Below the pieces are notes generated by a model. It was given only the letters and a program-made list of their open reading frames with translations. It ran no database searches and was not told the DNA's origin. The translations under genes were made by a program, and so were the position numbers. Positions 37,000-48,769 of a DNA stretch of 64,000 nucleotides are shown here, in pieces. Positions within the stretch are counted from its first letter, which is position 1, and the number at the start of each line of letters is the position of its first letter. This stretch comes from Atriophallophorus winterbourni (taxonomy: Eukaryota; Platyhelminthes; Trematoda; Plagiorchiida; Microphallidae), in contig JACCGJ010025963.1 of NCBI GenBank assembly GCA_013407085.1, positions 1 to 64,000 on the forward strand. Direction: 5' to 3'.

Positions 37000-37610
37000 T
37001 GGGGTGAATGCGGTATTATTCAATATAAAATTGTAACTTTTCTTTAAGGGTATTTCATTAAGTAAGAATTTAATTTCTGGGTGTAAACGTTTCCACAATA
37101 AGCATACACGGACTGAATAAAAGAACCGACGAAAATCTAGTGGGAATGTGATATTGAATTGATCGGATTAGGACAGCGTTCCGTATGAGTGGAACCAAAT
37201 TTAAAGAGGTGCCCGTATAGGTTTGGAGGTGAATAATTAAATTCAACTTGGAAACTTTGTTTGCTGTGCAGAACCAACCACAAAGTCGAGGTAAATACGA
37301 ATATTTTAGCCGATCAAAGTACTCATGCGCATTTCTATAAACAGGAACAGCAAAAGCATCAGTGACACGATAGAAATGTGCTCCAACTGTGTACTAAGAA
37401 AATATTTGGAGATGGTCGACTCATTTAAAATTGATCATAATTATATGTTGCCTTAAATGTTAGCGCTTGAAGGGTTCCTCTATTCTCAATTGTTAACCAA
37501 CATAAGTCAGAATGCAATCTTTCAATATCTATCTATCTGGGTCTTATGCGGATCAAAAGGTCGTGAACCAAAATCACTATAACAGCAGCTTAGTTTAGGT
37601 TTTACAAGTG
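37000..37610 (-). pseudogene. CR1 RT C-terminal fragment, inverted duplicate 2
   Basis: Minus strand near 37085-37170 reads RRFFYSVRVCLLWKRL, the CR1 thumb motif. Counterpart of 17617-18260. Confidence 0.6.
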
Positions 37611-37664
37611 TAAATTTTTTAATTTGTAACATCCCAATCTATGACGAAGATGATAAGCTTTTAA

Positions 37665-38255
37665 ACATATATATGAAATACGGATTGTATGAAAATACGA
37701 TACATCGGCTTTGAAACTGTAAACAAAATAGGTTTGTACGTGAAACCTGTATTTCATGGCGACGTCAAAATCCTCAGAGGCTTAAGAAAAATATTTGTCA
37801 TAAACAATGAACTTAAGAAGCTCTAATTTGCTTCGAGTTCCTAGAATAGTGCTTGTCGTGCGAAACAGAACAATTCAGCAGCGGCAACAAACAGAATCGG
37901 ACGCTAAATTTCGAGGGCAACAATGGTACAATTACCTTGCCCAATGTTTTTTGCTACGACGCTCTTGTTGACACAGTCCGAAAATGACGTTTTTATCAAT
38001 TCCACACAGCAGTCATCAAAAATATGCCAATGAAAAACAATGTTGTGTAGTTGTGTGATTTCAATGCCATATTTTTCTTGAACATTAAGATTCGAGTCCA
38101 AAATATCTAGAGAAGTTAGTAGTAAGTAGAACAAACGATTATGTACAACACCTTTTAAAACTATGTACCCAGTTCAGACTTTGTGTTATGCCTCATTTTT
38201 CCGAACAATTTCACAACATAAATTTTCTTGGAAACACCGTCGGTCTAATCATTCG
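37665..38255 (+). pseudogene. LINE endonuclease fragment, inverted duplicate 2
   Basis: Counterpart of 13456-14024: aligned nucleotides cover the acgctaaat-tcga-gcaacaat block, the caatgttttttgc block and ttcacaacataaatt, with the GDFN region degraded to a stop-containing CDFNA. Continues about 190 nt past the point where copy 1 was truncated by element C, ending near the tail of element E. Confidence 0.55.
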
Positions 38256-38448
38256 CATTAGTGATCTCATTCCTTTTAGTCTCACCAATATAAGATGCAT
38301 TTTCCTTTCCAGATCACATGAATTCCAAGACTGTGACACCAATTATTCATGGTTTGTGCAAAATCGAATCTTCATCAGATGGCATTCCGCCGCGCCAACT
38401 GAAGTGGGACGACAAAGGTCGAAGATGCATCGAAAATCAATCGTTAAT

Positions 38449-41400
38449 TCAATTTAATTTAATTTTAATGGTCTAAAAAGCATATAGCTTGACAATAACC
38501 ACAGAATAATATGGGAGTTACTAATAGCATGGGTAGAAAAACGGAATTTGTTTGCTTACTGAGCAGTTCAGGCATCAAGTAAAAATCCATTGGACAGAAA
38601 CCGGTTTCAATGTTCAAAGCTTTTGTGGTGTAAAATATATGGGTTCAAAGTTTGGATTGGTCAACATGAAATTGTCCAAATTCGATTTGAATATATCCAA
38701 GGTGGGTGAATGTGCAACATTACAAGGTAGGGAGTTCCAGGTAAAGCATACATGTACGGAAAAAAGTACCTTCGACAGTTTAGTCTCGAGTCGGGAATAT
38801 GTACTGTATAGTTGTGACTCCGGCTGGTTCTGGGTGGTAGTCGCGTGATGGAAGGGGATGGTTGGGGGTATGCAGTATATTGAACATAAGTATCAAATCA
38901 CCTCTAAGACGGCGGTAGCTGAAGTCGAATAGATTGAGACTTGCAATACGATCTTCGTATTGTTTGTGCTTTAAACCGCGTACGAGCTTGGTAGTCCGAT
39001 GATATATTCTCTGCAAGAGGCTGATGTCCTTCTGTAGCCAGGGTGACCAAGCCTGAACCGCATACTCCATGGTTGGCCTCAAGTGCGTATTAATTATTTG
39101 ATGAACGGTTTGCTTAGTGAAACTCCCGAACACGCGTTTCAGCAGTAGCAATACTCGTGACGTCTTTTCATAGACATCTGTGACGTTGTGACGGTTTGCA
39201 TGTGCTGCTCACCCACACACCCAAGTCCTTCTCCTTGTCAGTGCTTTCAAGAATATGGGAACCAAGGGTGTAGGAGTACTCGAAATGTCTTCCAACAGTC
39301 AATACCTTGCATTTTCTGACATTGAAGGGTAGTTCATTTCTAGCTGACCAGACTTGTAAGCCATCGAGGTGCAGCTGAAGCTATCTGCAATCCTCAGTTG
39401 TACGTACTTGTGTCCACAGCTTGATATCATCCGCAAATAACAAGATTTTGCAGCGAACAAGTTTAGGTAAGTCGTTGACATACATCAGGAAAAGAAGTGG
39501 TCCAAGCACTGATCCCTGCGGCACCCCACTCGTTACTGCAATAGGTCGTGACAAAGCGCCATCAAACCTCACTCGAATGACACGGTCTCGGAGATAATCC
39601 TCAAACCAGGCTAGTAATGAACCCTTGATTCCACATAGCTCCATCTTTTGTAGTAACAGACTGTGGTTGACACGGTCGAATGCTTTTGACATATCAAGAT
39701 AACAAGCGTGTACTGTGAGACCTTTGTCTACAGCTTGTGTCCAGTCATCGAGGGCGAGCAGAAGGTTTGAAAGGCAAGAGTGTCTTTTTCTGAAGCCGCG
39801 TTGTTCGACTGTGAGCAAGCAATTGTCTTACAGATGTTTTGTGACGCTGTTTGCTACGAGGCGCTCCATCACTTTAGAGATCACCGGTAGTAGTGTTACT
39901 GGTCGATAGTTGGATACTTCGGAACGGTTTCCTCCTTTGTGGATGTGGGTAATGATGCCATTATTCCAATCACATGGAACGAAACTTTGGGTTAAAGAGA
40001 GGTTAAACAAGTATGTGAGAGGCGTACACAAAGTATAAGCACAGTTTTTAACAACCAACGTGGTAATTTCATCAGCTCCGGGAGATTTTCTCGTGTTGAG
40101 ATTTAGCAATGTGCGGAGGACACTGTCCGATGTAATAGTTAGTTGTTGTAAAACATTTTCGGGTGAGATGACGGGAGTTAAGGGACAGATAACGGTGTTT
40201 CGTGGGCTGAAGACAGTGGAGAACTTCGGCAGATTGAGATGCTGTGGTTATTGTTCCATCACGTGTCTTTGGAGCAACAACTCCTGGTTTCACCCTTAAC
40301 CGGTTATTTATGATCTGGCAGAGAATTTTTGGGTTTGATTCCTTTTGTTGAGTTAATGTTTTTGATAATTCAGTTTGTCATCAACAACAAGTTTGTTTAC
40401 CTTATTTCTCAGCAACCGGAATGTCTCCCAACTCTCAACAGTGGTATCATGTCGATGAGCACGCCATGCAGCATTTCGCAAGGTCAACCATTTTCGTGTT
40501 CGGCTTCTCAGCTTAAATGTATATCCATTTTTTGCACCTTCGGAACAAAATGAGAGTGCATTTCAACGGCAAATTGAAGTTCGGTTATCATCCACTGCCA
40601 ATCATCGTGCACGTTGTCGGACTTAAGACCAGGGTCTGTGGCGTTCATAAGAGTTGATTTATGTTGTGGAAAGTCAATTTTTCTAATCACCTTGTTGATG
40701 TCACTTGTTTTGATTGCCTGGCAAATATAGTCAAACTTAATAACTGAGTGGTCACTTAGTTCTATTGGAGCTTCATAAGTGAGACTTTCAATCACGTGCT
40801 CTTCATTTGTCAGTATTAGGTCCAAGACAGACGGCGTATCAGTACCACGAAATCGGGTATTGTTGAAAATATGGTTGTAGAGTGGAATTTATTCCAGCAA
40901 CTATTGATATAAAGTATTTAAGGAATTTTCTGGATGAACTGAATTTCCCTTAAAGTTCGGCAGATTAAAGTCTCCGATCAGCAGAATTCTGCCGCGGTAT
41001 CTGGTAGCCGTTAAGTGTATATTTGCAAGTAATGCTGAATTGTAGGCTTCGTCGGCTGAGGGCGAACGGTAAATCACAACCACTATGCATTTTTCCCCTG
41101 CTGTTACATTCAGCGAACACCATAATGTGTCTTGCAGTTGTAAATCGTCATCAGTGATCTCTTGGCAGAGCAGTCTCAGAATGTGGTAAAGCGCAACACC
41201 ACCTCCTCGAGTCAGGCGATCGCGACGAAGTAGAGACATACCTTCAATGGCAACTCCATTGTCTGTTAAAGTTGGATGAAACCATGTCTTAGTTACAGCA
41301 ATCACGTCTGGCGAGTGTTTGGTAGTTAGTTCAGTCAATTCGTGTAGTTTGTTTGTCAAGCATTGGGCATTCGTATACAAAAATTTGACAGGCGATGTTG

Positions 41401-42560
41401 ACAGCAAAGACGGTTCATTTGAGCAGGTAATTTGATTACGTGTCAAAGATGGTGGGTAAATTACATCACCGAGTAATGACAGGGTGTAAACCGAAGTTAT
41501 TGTTAATGACGGGGTGTAAGCTGTTTGGTTCAGCAATTTGCTAGAGAGACTTTGTGTGTTTGTATATAAACAATCAATAAATTTTGTAGTGTTCATATCA
41601 TGAGAGGCTATTGGGGGTCCGACTCTGTCAGAGCCGGAATGCTCACGTTTTTTTGAAGTGGCGCATGAGATTCCAATTGAACTGTGACACTTGGCGTAGG
41701 TTGATCAGTACTATCCGTTTGCTGAATTTCGGTTTTGATCCTGGGCAAGCTTAACTTTACGTTTTGGGGTAGATATCTTCTGTTTGACTTCCATTCGCGT
41801 TTGACATTATCGGTCATTTCGGTTGTCAAAAAGGTTAGCTTCAGAGGGCTAGGACCTTACCCTTTATAGTTTGTAGACATCGGCATCCTAAAAGTGCTTA
41901 CAAGTATGGATGTTTTAACGCCGATCTTTTCAGCTAAGTATTTCCATTGTTTGTGATCGTGATCAAACTTTTGAGAAGGATCGTCCTTCGCTCCCACCAT
42001 GGTAGATCCGGAAGGATATGAGTTGTAGAACTTGAAACATCTCTAAGCTTGTGAGCATTTAAAAGTACGTTTTCCACATCCTCAGCTGATTTCAACGTTA
42101 CTTTTAAAAGACTTGGATCATTTTTTCGGGGGGGAATTCATGTGGCGGTGTAGCCGAACAAATGATGAGAGGGTAACTGGGGACAGTTTCATCTGACTAC
42201 AAAGATTATGCCACTCCACAAAGTCTTGCTTCTGTTTGGCTCCGAAAAGCGTTTCCTGTGACTCGGTCACGTTGGTACATATCACACTGAGGTTTATACG
42301 TGTGGGTTTTGGCTTACAGTTTGAGTCCTTGTTTCTGACGGTGGCTATGTGGATTTCTTTCTGAAATCCGCGACATGTGTGCAACGCTGATGAATCCTTT
42401 TTAGTTTTGGTCAGATTTTGCGCAGTTATCTGGGCAAATGTCGGCCTGCTCGAATGTGACAAATTCTATGTTGAATTTTCGGTAGTGGTCTCTGTGTGCG
42501 GCAATAATGGTATTTTTGTCGCGTTCATTATGCGTTCATTAGGATTAATTTCCTGTGAAT
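38449..42560 (-). mobile_element. CR1-like LINE element E, nearly complete, minus strand
   Basis: The tail is a (taaat)n-like run at 38449-38475. ORF1 (42540 down to 41608) has RPTFAQITAQNL, NLSVICTNVTESQETLF, and DVENVLLNAHKLR but lacks the zinc finger, so the element is 5' truncated. ORF2 endonuclease: YTNAQCLTNKLHEL, DVIAVTKTWFHP (KTW for ETW), RGGGVALYH, VVVIYRSPSADEA, LLIGDFNLPNF, IELSDHSVIKFDYIC. RT: NTRKSPGADEITTLVV, YRPVTLLPVISKVMERLV, EQRGFRKRHSCLSNL, YLDMSKAFDRVNHSLLLQK, SGVPQGSVLGPLLFLMY, LLFADDIKLWTQV (FADD), then MEYAVQAWSPWL. Several frameshifts. Family matches element I. Confidence 0.88.
41000..41596 (-). pseudogene. Element E endonuclease with duplicated N-terminus
   Basis: The frame starts FIDCLYTNTQSLSSKLLNQ and about 60 residues later repeats as VKFLYTNAQCLTNKLHELT before the normal DVIAVTKTW. 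Between them is a repeat-rich insert (TPSLTITS, LSLLGDVIYPPSLT) with a 30-40 bp tandem similarity. Other CR1 copies in this window have the YTN-Q-L-KL motif once. Confidence 0.65.
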
Positions 42561-42955
42561 TTGCTCAATTAGTCTATCTAACGATATGTTAAGTGGAATT
42601 ACTGTTACAAGTCTCGTTTATTCGCTGAAAACTACCAATAAATCCAGCGAAGTGTATAGCTATGCACGTGAAACCTTGGTCAGCGATGAAAATGTGCTTT
42701 CTTGATGTTGCTTCAATCAAGTCTGTACATTGTGAAACATAACTGGGGATACATGTGTCGGACTGGTTGAAGAACAATGCCGAAAAATTCCGAATACCCA
42801 CGCCGCTAATCGAATGTAATATGTAATTCGGCTGCCTTTTTCATAGTTTAGTCCTGATATACTGAAGATAATCTATAGCTAGCAAATCAATCATTGTCTT
42901 GAATATGGTCTACCAAAAGAAGAGAATGCAAATCTAGAGAAAACAACAAAACAAC
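42561..42955. other. Unassigned stretch
   Basis: No motif recognised. A 70-codon minus-strand frame (42589-42801) contains scattered cysteines but no family was seen. Confidence 0.25.
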
Positions 42956-42959
42956 AAAG

Positions 42960-43490
42960 CCGGTCCAAATTTTCCGTTTGCTAACCTGTGAGGATCGTCT
43001 TGACAAGTTGCGTCTTTATCAACTGGAGAATTGACCTCGACGCTTGAATCTCGATTTTACCCACCGGATTCGTCTTTGATGTTAGGGTTCGAATTACAAC
43101 AGAATCTAGAAGTACTCGTTGTCATAGCCATCAAGCTTAAAACCTGAGGACACTGCGGCTCGGGCGAAAGTCACGTTGTCCATTCGGGTGGTCAATGCAT
43201 GGTATGCATTGCCGCCAGAATTTGCAATCAGAGTGGTAAGCCGTTCTTGTTGTCTCCCCCGAGACTCACTGTTTTGGTGAATCTATCGTTTCAGTGATGA
43301 CGCTCATACGGGAATTGCTACCTCAGATTGTATCAAAAAGAAAAAGACAAAATAATTTTCGCTGTCATATGTTTATTATTATGGAATCAGATTTAGTTTT
43401 GGAATGAGCTATTGCGAGAGGTAGTGTTGTTTTTACATTGCTGAAAATTCGTGAACACGAATAAAGTCATTCTTCTTCTTCTGTACCGGT
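42960..43490 (+). mobile_element. LINE fragment, RT C-terminus with (TTC)n tail
   Basis: Reads DRLDKLRLYQLEN then RRLNLDFTHRI and, near 43170-43230, LSIRVVNAWYALPPEF, the conserved end of Jockey-superfamily RT ORFs (RVVNAWNALP). The 3' end has ttcgtgaacacgaataaag and an (ttc)n tail at about 43468-43485, similar to the tail of LINE J. 5' truncated. Confidence 0.65.
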
Positions 43491-43847
43491 AAGATAAAAG
43501 GCTACATACAAGGACAAGTGTTTGTGACAGGTATGGCCAGGGTTAGTGTTCATGAATAACGAAAGCAAAATTATGTAGCATGGCTATTTTTGAAAGTTAA
43601 ATCGCAGATATGTAGAAGGGTTTATATGCGTCTGTACAAAATTGCGTTATTTCTGATCAATAAATCCTTTGACCATAAAGGATATCAATGTGCATTGTGG
43701 CGTAAATATTGATCATAATATCATTATTGCTCGCTGGCGAGAACTCCCGTCTTTGGTTGTCCATTGTCCATTGGTTGTAATCAAGCTCTTGCGAAGTAGA
43801 TGTTTTTCATATACGACATTGGAAAGCAAAACATCTTGTGATCTCAG

Positions 43848-44240
43848 CCTATAGTCGCAGTAATGAATTGGAACCTAAATTACGATTTGTGCAACTGCAG
43901 ATGAAAAATGCATTGATGCGAGATAAAAGATGTAGCGTGATTATACAGGACGCTTCTGTTTCAGCCTCTAACACTACACAATCACTTGTGAGTTCCCAAA
44001 GGTTTTCACAAATTTTTATTGAAATTTTTCACCGGCGGCGCTATAACCTTTCTGGTGCTGAACGCACTAAAGAGCGTAAACAGAGATGGATGTGAACGTG
44101 TGAGAAACTCAGGTTTGCTGAATAGCGAGGTGCAAATCTGCACGCAAAAATGTTGTGATAGCAAAAACCATTGTTCTCGTTGTTTTTGTGCAAAATGTTA
44201 CCTAAACTGGAATTTTATTTTGCGGCAAGATGGTGAATAA
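43848..44240 (+). CDS. Candidate host gene, two exons, cysteine-rich C-terminus
   Basis: Exon 43848-43987 follows an acceptor (gatctcag) and encodes NELEPKLRFVQLQMKNALM, RDKRCSVIIQDASV and NTTQSL, ending at a donor (CTT|gtgagt). After an 85-nt intron, an acceptor (actaaag) opens exon 44073-44240 in the same phase: SVNRDGCERVRNSGLL then VQICTQKCCDSKNHCSRC and FCAKCYLNWN, ending RQDGE and stop. Spacing of the cysteines (C-x3-CC-x5-C-x2-C-x-C-x2-C) suggests metal binding or disulphides. Splice sites fit consensus. Alternatively, the last exon may end at GATG|gtgaat. No family recognised. No transposon motif overlaps. Confidence 0.42.
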
Positions 44241-44549
44241 CATTCCAATAGAAAAGGTCAGTATCATGCGATACGTGCGGAAATAAGCGTGATTGCTTTG
44301 TGTAACTCTTTGGCTTCTCACAGATATTAAGCTGGTTCTATTTTCGCAATGGAACAAGAGTAAAGAATAATATCCTGTGTGAGTAGCTGTTCAAAAAAAT
44401 CATTCTTATTAGTAATTAAACAGCAAATGTTTGTAGGACAAGAACTAAACACGCAATAATTATTTTACCGGCATTTGAGTTTAGTTTGTGGTGCTTTACC
44501 TGTACGCACGTGCATTTACCAATTCTCTTCTACTTCTTCTCTTCTCTTC

Positions 44550-44758
44550 GCTCTCTATCTGATGCCAGTTTGTCAGGTCGCACAGAATTCAGCGTCCAGC
44601 AAATTATCAACGTTTTATAGATCTGCCTATGCATGAACCACTTCGTATTTGATGAGCAATTGTATAGACACAAAGAAGGGTTGGCAATGGGCTAACCGAT
44701 ATGTCCAGTACTTGCAAACATGTATATAGAATATTTCAAGAAAACAGCCCTCAATAAT
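44550..44758 (+). pseudogene. Penelope-like element 2, RT part (left of element D)
   Basis: Plus strand: ESDASLSGRTEFSVQQII, MNHFVFDEQLYRHKEGLAMG, in-frame TAA, PICPVLANMYIEYFKKTALN. This is the PLE RT region just before the YVDD box. It is interrupted by element D and resumes at 48283 with LWWRYVDDIFVII. The region before it (44240-44550) is CT-rich with no motif. Confidence 0.82.
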
Positions 44759-47700
44759 ACAAGATTCAAGATTCAAGATTTATGGTTAAAAAAAGCAAAT
44801 TGCTGTACAGTACCATAGGATATACGTATAAAAAATTTATAAAAAAATCGTTACTTGTATGATCATCTCCGTTTTCTTCATAGGTGGAGCAAAAATAATC
44901 CTCAATGGCGACACAGACTGAGGGATGGACGGTAGTTCCGTGCGTTAAAAAATATAGACATCAATATGTAGGGGCCAACGCAGTAGTTCCCAACATAAGG
45001 TTTCGTAACCTTTGTTTAAAGATGTGCTCGTTCGTTGAGGTAACAATATCTGTCGGCAAGCTATTCCACAAGAAGCATACACGAACAGCGAAGAAGTGAC
45101 GACGACAATTCAATCGTGAGTGTGGGATTTGAAGAATCAAAGGGTGGCTGCGTGTGGGGACAACAGAACGAAACTTGAAGAGGTGTTTGAGAGGGTGGGA
45201 TTTCGCGTAAATGATTCGATATGTCAGAGTGAGGTCGTGTAGGATACGTCTGCGCTCGAGGGTGCACAGTCCAAGTCTGGTCAGTCGCTGCTCAAAGGGT
45301 AAATTATTCAATCCGGTAACCATTTTGGTTGCCTTGTGATAAATTCGTTCGAGGAGCGAGATGTTTTTTTCCATCCATGGCGTCCAAGCTTGTACAGCGT
45401 AGTCAACGACAGGATGTATGTAAGTGTTTAGTAATTTCGCGAGTGAGTGTGGTGGGAAACGTCCGAAAATGCGTTTCAGCAAACCTAGCAAGCTGCACGC
45501 ACGCTTGTAGACGGCTTCGCACTGTGGGCTGTTCTTCAAAGTGCCAGACACCAAGATTCCGAGATCTTTTTGTGATGTACTCCATTCAAGCGGGTGGCTG
45601 CCAAGTGTATAGGGAAAGGGAAAGGGTTTTCCGACTTGCAACATTTTGCACTTGCGGAAATTAAATGGCAGTTTGTTTTGGATTGACCACTGGTGCAGCT
45701 TATTCAAATCTCCTTGCAGAACTTGACAGTCCTCGATAGAGTTGACCTTCGTCAAGATTTTTACATCGTCTGCGAATAAAACAAGCTTACATGCTAGTAA
45801 GTTCGGTAGATCGTTTATAAATATGAGAAACAGTATCGGACCGAGAACCTAACCCTGAGGGACTCCGCTCGTGGCTTCAATTGTTCGAGAAGTTTCATAA
45901 TCTATTTTGACTTTTACTTTGCGTCCAGATAGGTAACTTGTGAACCATGTTAGTAGGTTTCCGGTGACGCCAACATTCTGCAGTTTCTGAAGCAGTAAGG
46001 AGTGATTCACTCTGTCGAATGCTTTAGATATATCTAAGTAACCGGCATGGACGGAACCCCCTTGGTCTAGTGCTTGCGTCCAGTCATTTAGAGTCGTGAG
46101 CAAGTTAGACAGGCATGAATATGTTTTCCTAAATCCGTGTTGTGTGAAAGTTATTAGCTGATGGTTCTCGAGATGTTCAACAAGTCGTTCACACACCAGG
46201 CGTTCCAAAATTTTAGAAACCGCTGAAAGAAGCGTCACGGGGCGGTAATTCGCCGGATCAGAACGACTGCCCCCTTTGTAGATTGGTGTGATAACACCGG
46301 TTTTCCATTGAGTTGGTACGGTTCCCGTATTCAATGAGTGCCTGAATAGACCACTTAGTGGGCCACAAAGCTCCAGCTCGCATGACTTCAGAACAGCGGG
46401 TGTTATTCCATCCTCTCCTGGTGATTTGCGAACGTTCAGCCGGCGTAGATGCTTTCGCACAACCGTAGGATTTACCTCGATGTTGCTAAGGCATTCGACT
46501 TGTAGTGGGTGCGGCAAAGACGTCAGCGTTGACACGTTCTTTGGATAAAATACTTGCGCATAAAATGATATTAGGGCATCAGCTGTATCCTTGACATTAT
46601 CAGTCAGTCCGTTCTCTGTCTGGATAGGAAATACACCTGGCTTAACCTTGGTCGCGGTGTTTACGATGGTGTACAGCAACTTAGGATGTCGTTCCATCTG
46701 GTCGATCAGCTTCCAATGGTGATATTGCTTGTCTTCTCGAATTAGGGACGTCACCTTGTTACGAAAACTACGAAAGTGTTCCCAGGATGCGTCTGTTCGT
46801 ATTATTTTGTGTGCAGCCCATGCGGAATTTCGCATGGCTATCCACTTCCGAGTGCGGCTTCGAAGTTTGAAGCAAAATGTTCTTGATTTCCTTTTGGGAA
46901 CACAGGTAGAATTGTCGTCTAGTTTTGTACCGATATAACTTAACAGACTAGAACAATGAGTATCTGCATTCGTAAGATCGAGATGTTTTTCCTCCATAAT
47001 CGTAATGGCACCGCGAAGGCCGAAGTAATCGACTCTCCTGATGAACTTAACGTCGCCCGACGCCCTTCTGGCGTTGCACACGAATTCGAAGGACAACACA
47101 AGATGGTCACTTAGCCCCAAAGGACTATGATACTGCACTGACTCCACTGCTGTTGCTTCGGAGGTTAAAACCAGATCTAGAATTGACGATTCATTGAGGC
47201 CCCTTTGTCGAGTGAATGAATGGACATGGTTGTATAGGGGAGTGAAAGTGATAATCTCACGGAATTTGTACTCAAGGGATTGCTGAGTATGCACACTTTT
47301 GGTGTAGAGATGTGGGAGGTTAAAATCACCCATCCTCTAAGATTTCCAGCATTGCGCATCATTTGTAACAACGTTTCATTTTGGGCATCGGAAGAGTTGG
47401 GCGAGCGGTAGATCACACCAATTATACAGTTCTCTCCAGTTTCCAAGCGAAGGCTACACCACATGGTGTCCTCTAGCTCAAACCTTGTGTCAGGTACAGC
47501 TGTGCATTGAAGACGTTCGTTATAATACAAAGCAACTCCACCACCTGATCTCGAGCGGTCTCGTCGAAGTAGGATCATGTTGGGAAGTGCCAGCTCGCAA
47601 TCGTTCACCTGATCGTAAAACCATGTTTCGGTAACAGCAATGATGTCAGCAGAAAACTGAGCGTTAAAGTGAGACAATTCGGCGATTTTGTTCCGCAAGC

Positions 47701-48282
47701 ACTGTGCATTTGTGTATAGGCATTTAACAGTGGTTTTCGTGTGTAGCGAGCCTATGCGGATGATGTTTGTATGTCCGACCCCTTGAGAGCCGGACCATGA
47801 TGTACTCAGTCCGACTCGGTTTGAGCCGGACCCACTACGTTTTTTGATGTATTGATTGCTTCCGTTTCGGTGGGAACGCTACCGTCTACCGCCCCCATCC
47901 GCGAGTGTGTCTCACTCATTGGTTTGGGTGGGCTAAGTCTAACATCCTTGGGTAGTGTTCGTTTCTTTTTTGTCCATTCCGACCTTACTATTTCAGCCAT
48001 AGCGCTGGTCAAGAACGTAATCTTCAGAGGTTTCGGTCCATCCCCCTTGTATTTTGGCGAAAAAGGAACTCGAAAAGTGTCCACAACAACGGCATTAGAA
48101 ATATCGAGAGAACACGCAATGTAGCGCCATTGTTTGACGTCGTGCTCTACCGTTTCCTGATTCGATGCTTTAGAAGTATTTTCTGGTACACCAAGTAGAA
48201 CTATACTTCGCGATACCATTTGTTCCCTGTCGTTCAAGCTGCCCTTCCTTTCCCACCATGGTACATCGGGATATATGCGGCA
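44759..48282 (-). mobile_element. CR1-like LINE element D, young copy, minus strand
   Basis: Same family as element A, with the same tail type ((caagatt)n on the plus strand, 44759-44780). ORF1 (48285 to 47806) retains only the second RRM-like domain (SIVLLGVPENTS, EHDVKQWRYIACSL, PLKITFLTSAM), so it is 5' truncated. It interrupts a PLE; about 15 nt of PLE coding appears lost at the junction and no clear target duplication is visible. This is the least damaged CR1 in the window. Confidence 0.93.
44961..47698 (-). pseudogene. Element D ORF2: endonuclease plus RT, two lesions
   Basis: Endonuclease: DIIAVTETWFYDQVNDCELA (ETW intact), RSRSGGGVALYYNERLQC, IIGVIYRSPNSSDAQNE, MGDFNLPHLY, LGLSDHLVLSFEFVC. 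RT: RKSPGEDGITPAVLKS, YRPVTLLSAVSKILERLV, TQHGFRKTYSCLSNLL, YLDISKAFDRVNHSLLLQKL, SGVPQG then a TAG at 45849-45851, then the FADD box (LVLFADDVKI) and the thumb (HSRLNCRRHFFAVRVCFLWN). Only one frameshift (near 47333, between the IYR and GDFN motifs) and this single nonsense codon interrupt an otherwise continuous frame. Confidence 0.92.
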
Positions 48283-48765
48283 CACTTATGGTGGCGCTAT
48301 GTTGATGACATATTTGTTATTATCAGGGAGATCAGTTGTAGGCCTTCTCCAACTATTTAAATGAAATAGACCCATGTATTACGGTCAAAAAGGAAGTGGA
48401 ATCCTGCACGGGCACTCTTCCATTTTTGGAATGTTTAGCACAAAATAAAGAAGTGAAAATAAAAATTTGTCTATTGGAAACCTATCAATACAAATGCTGT
48501 ACTACGATAAACTACCGCTCATCAAAGCAGACTTCAGTTCCATACTGGCGAATGATTATGGTCATTCCTAAGAGACGTGACACACTGTAGGCGTACTATA
48601 GGCTGTTTAGCGGTAAGGTAAAATAAGTGATGGTGGGTTAACTACTACTTAATCATGTTTCCTGTATTGACTATCACCCTTGATCTTACGAAGCTTCTGT
48701 GTCAGAACTGATACGTTACCAAAAAACTACTCTAAACGATTGCACTAAAATTACGCTTATATTTA
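48283..48765 (+). pseudogene. Penelope-like element 2, right part and 3' end
   Basis: Continues from 44758: WWRYVDDIFVII (YVDD catalytic box), then VKKEVESCTGTLPFLECL. The GIY-YIG domain is absent; an internal deletion joins this to the 3' UTR (from about 48555), which matches the arms at 56040-56160 and 56930-57040 and ends in a degraded hammerhead (48680-48722). Confidence 0.78.
48680..48722 (+). ncRNA. Degenerate hammerhead motif of PLE 2
   Basis: Same 43-nt layout as at 24156-24198, but core CTGACGA is CTTACGA and GAAA is GATA, so it should be inactive. The stem I strands (TTGAT/ACCAA) are also impaired; the left half of stem II and ACGTT persist. Confidence 0.65.
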
Positions 48766-48769
48766 TCTG

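Larger units (their letters stand above)
35000..38255 (-). repeat. Inverted duplication, copy 2
   Basis: Matches copy 1 (13456-20005) in reverse order. It lacks the RTE: the stretch around 37610-37680 shows the unoccupied site, where ccaatctatgacgaagatg aligns to copy 1 with a single copy of the target. It also lacks the LTR-like repeat of copy 1, but holds about 700 bp (35200-35940) that copy 1 lacks. Confidence 0.8.

Noticed and set aside
45329..45664. 111-codon plus-strand frame with many cysteines
   Set aside because: Antisense to the RT C-terminus of element D, whose frame is clearly the coding one.
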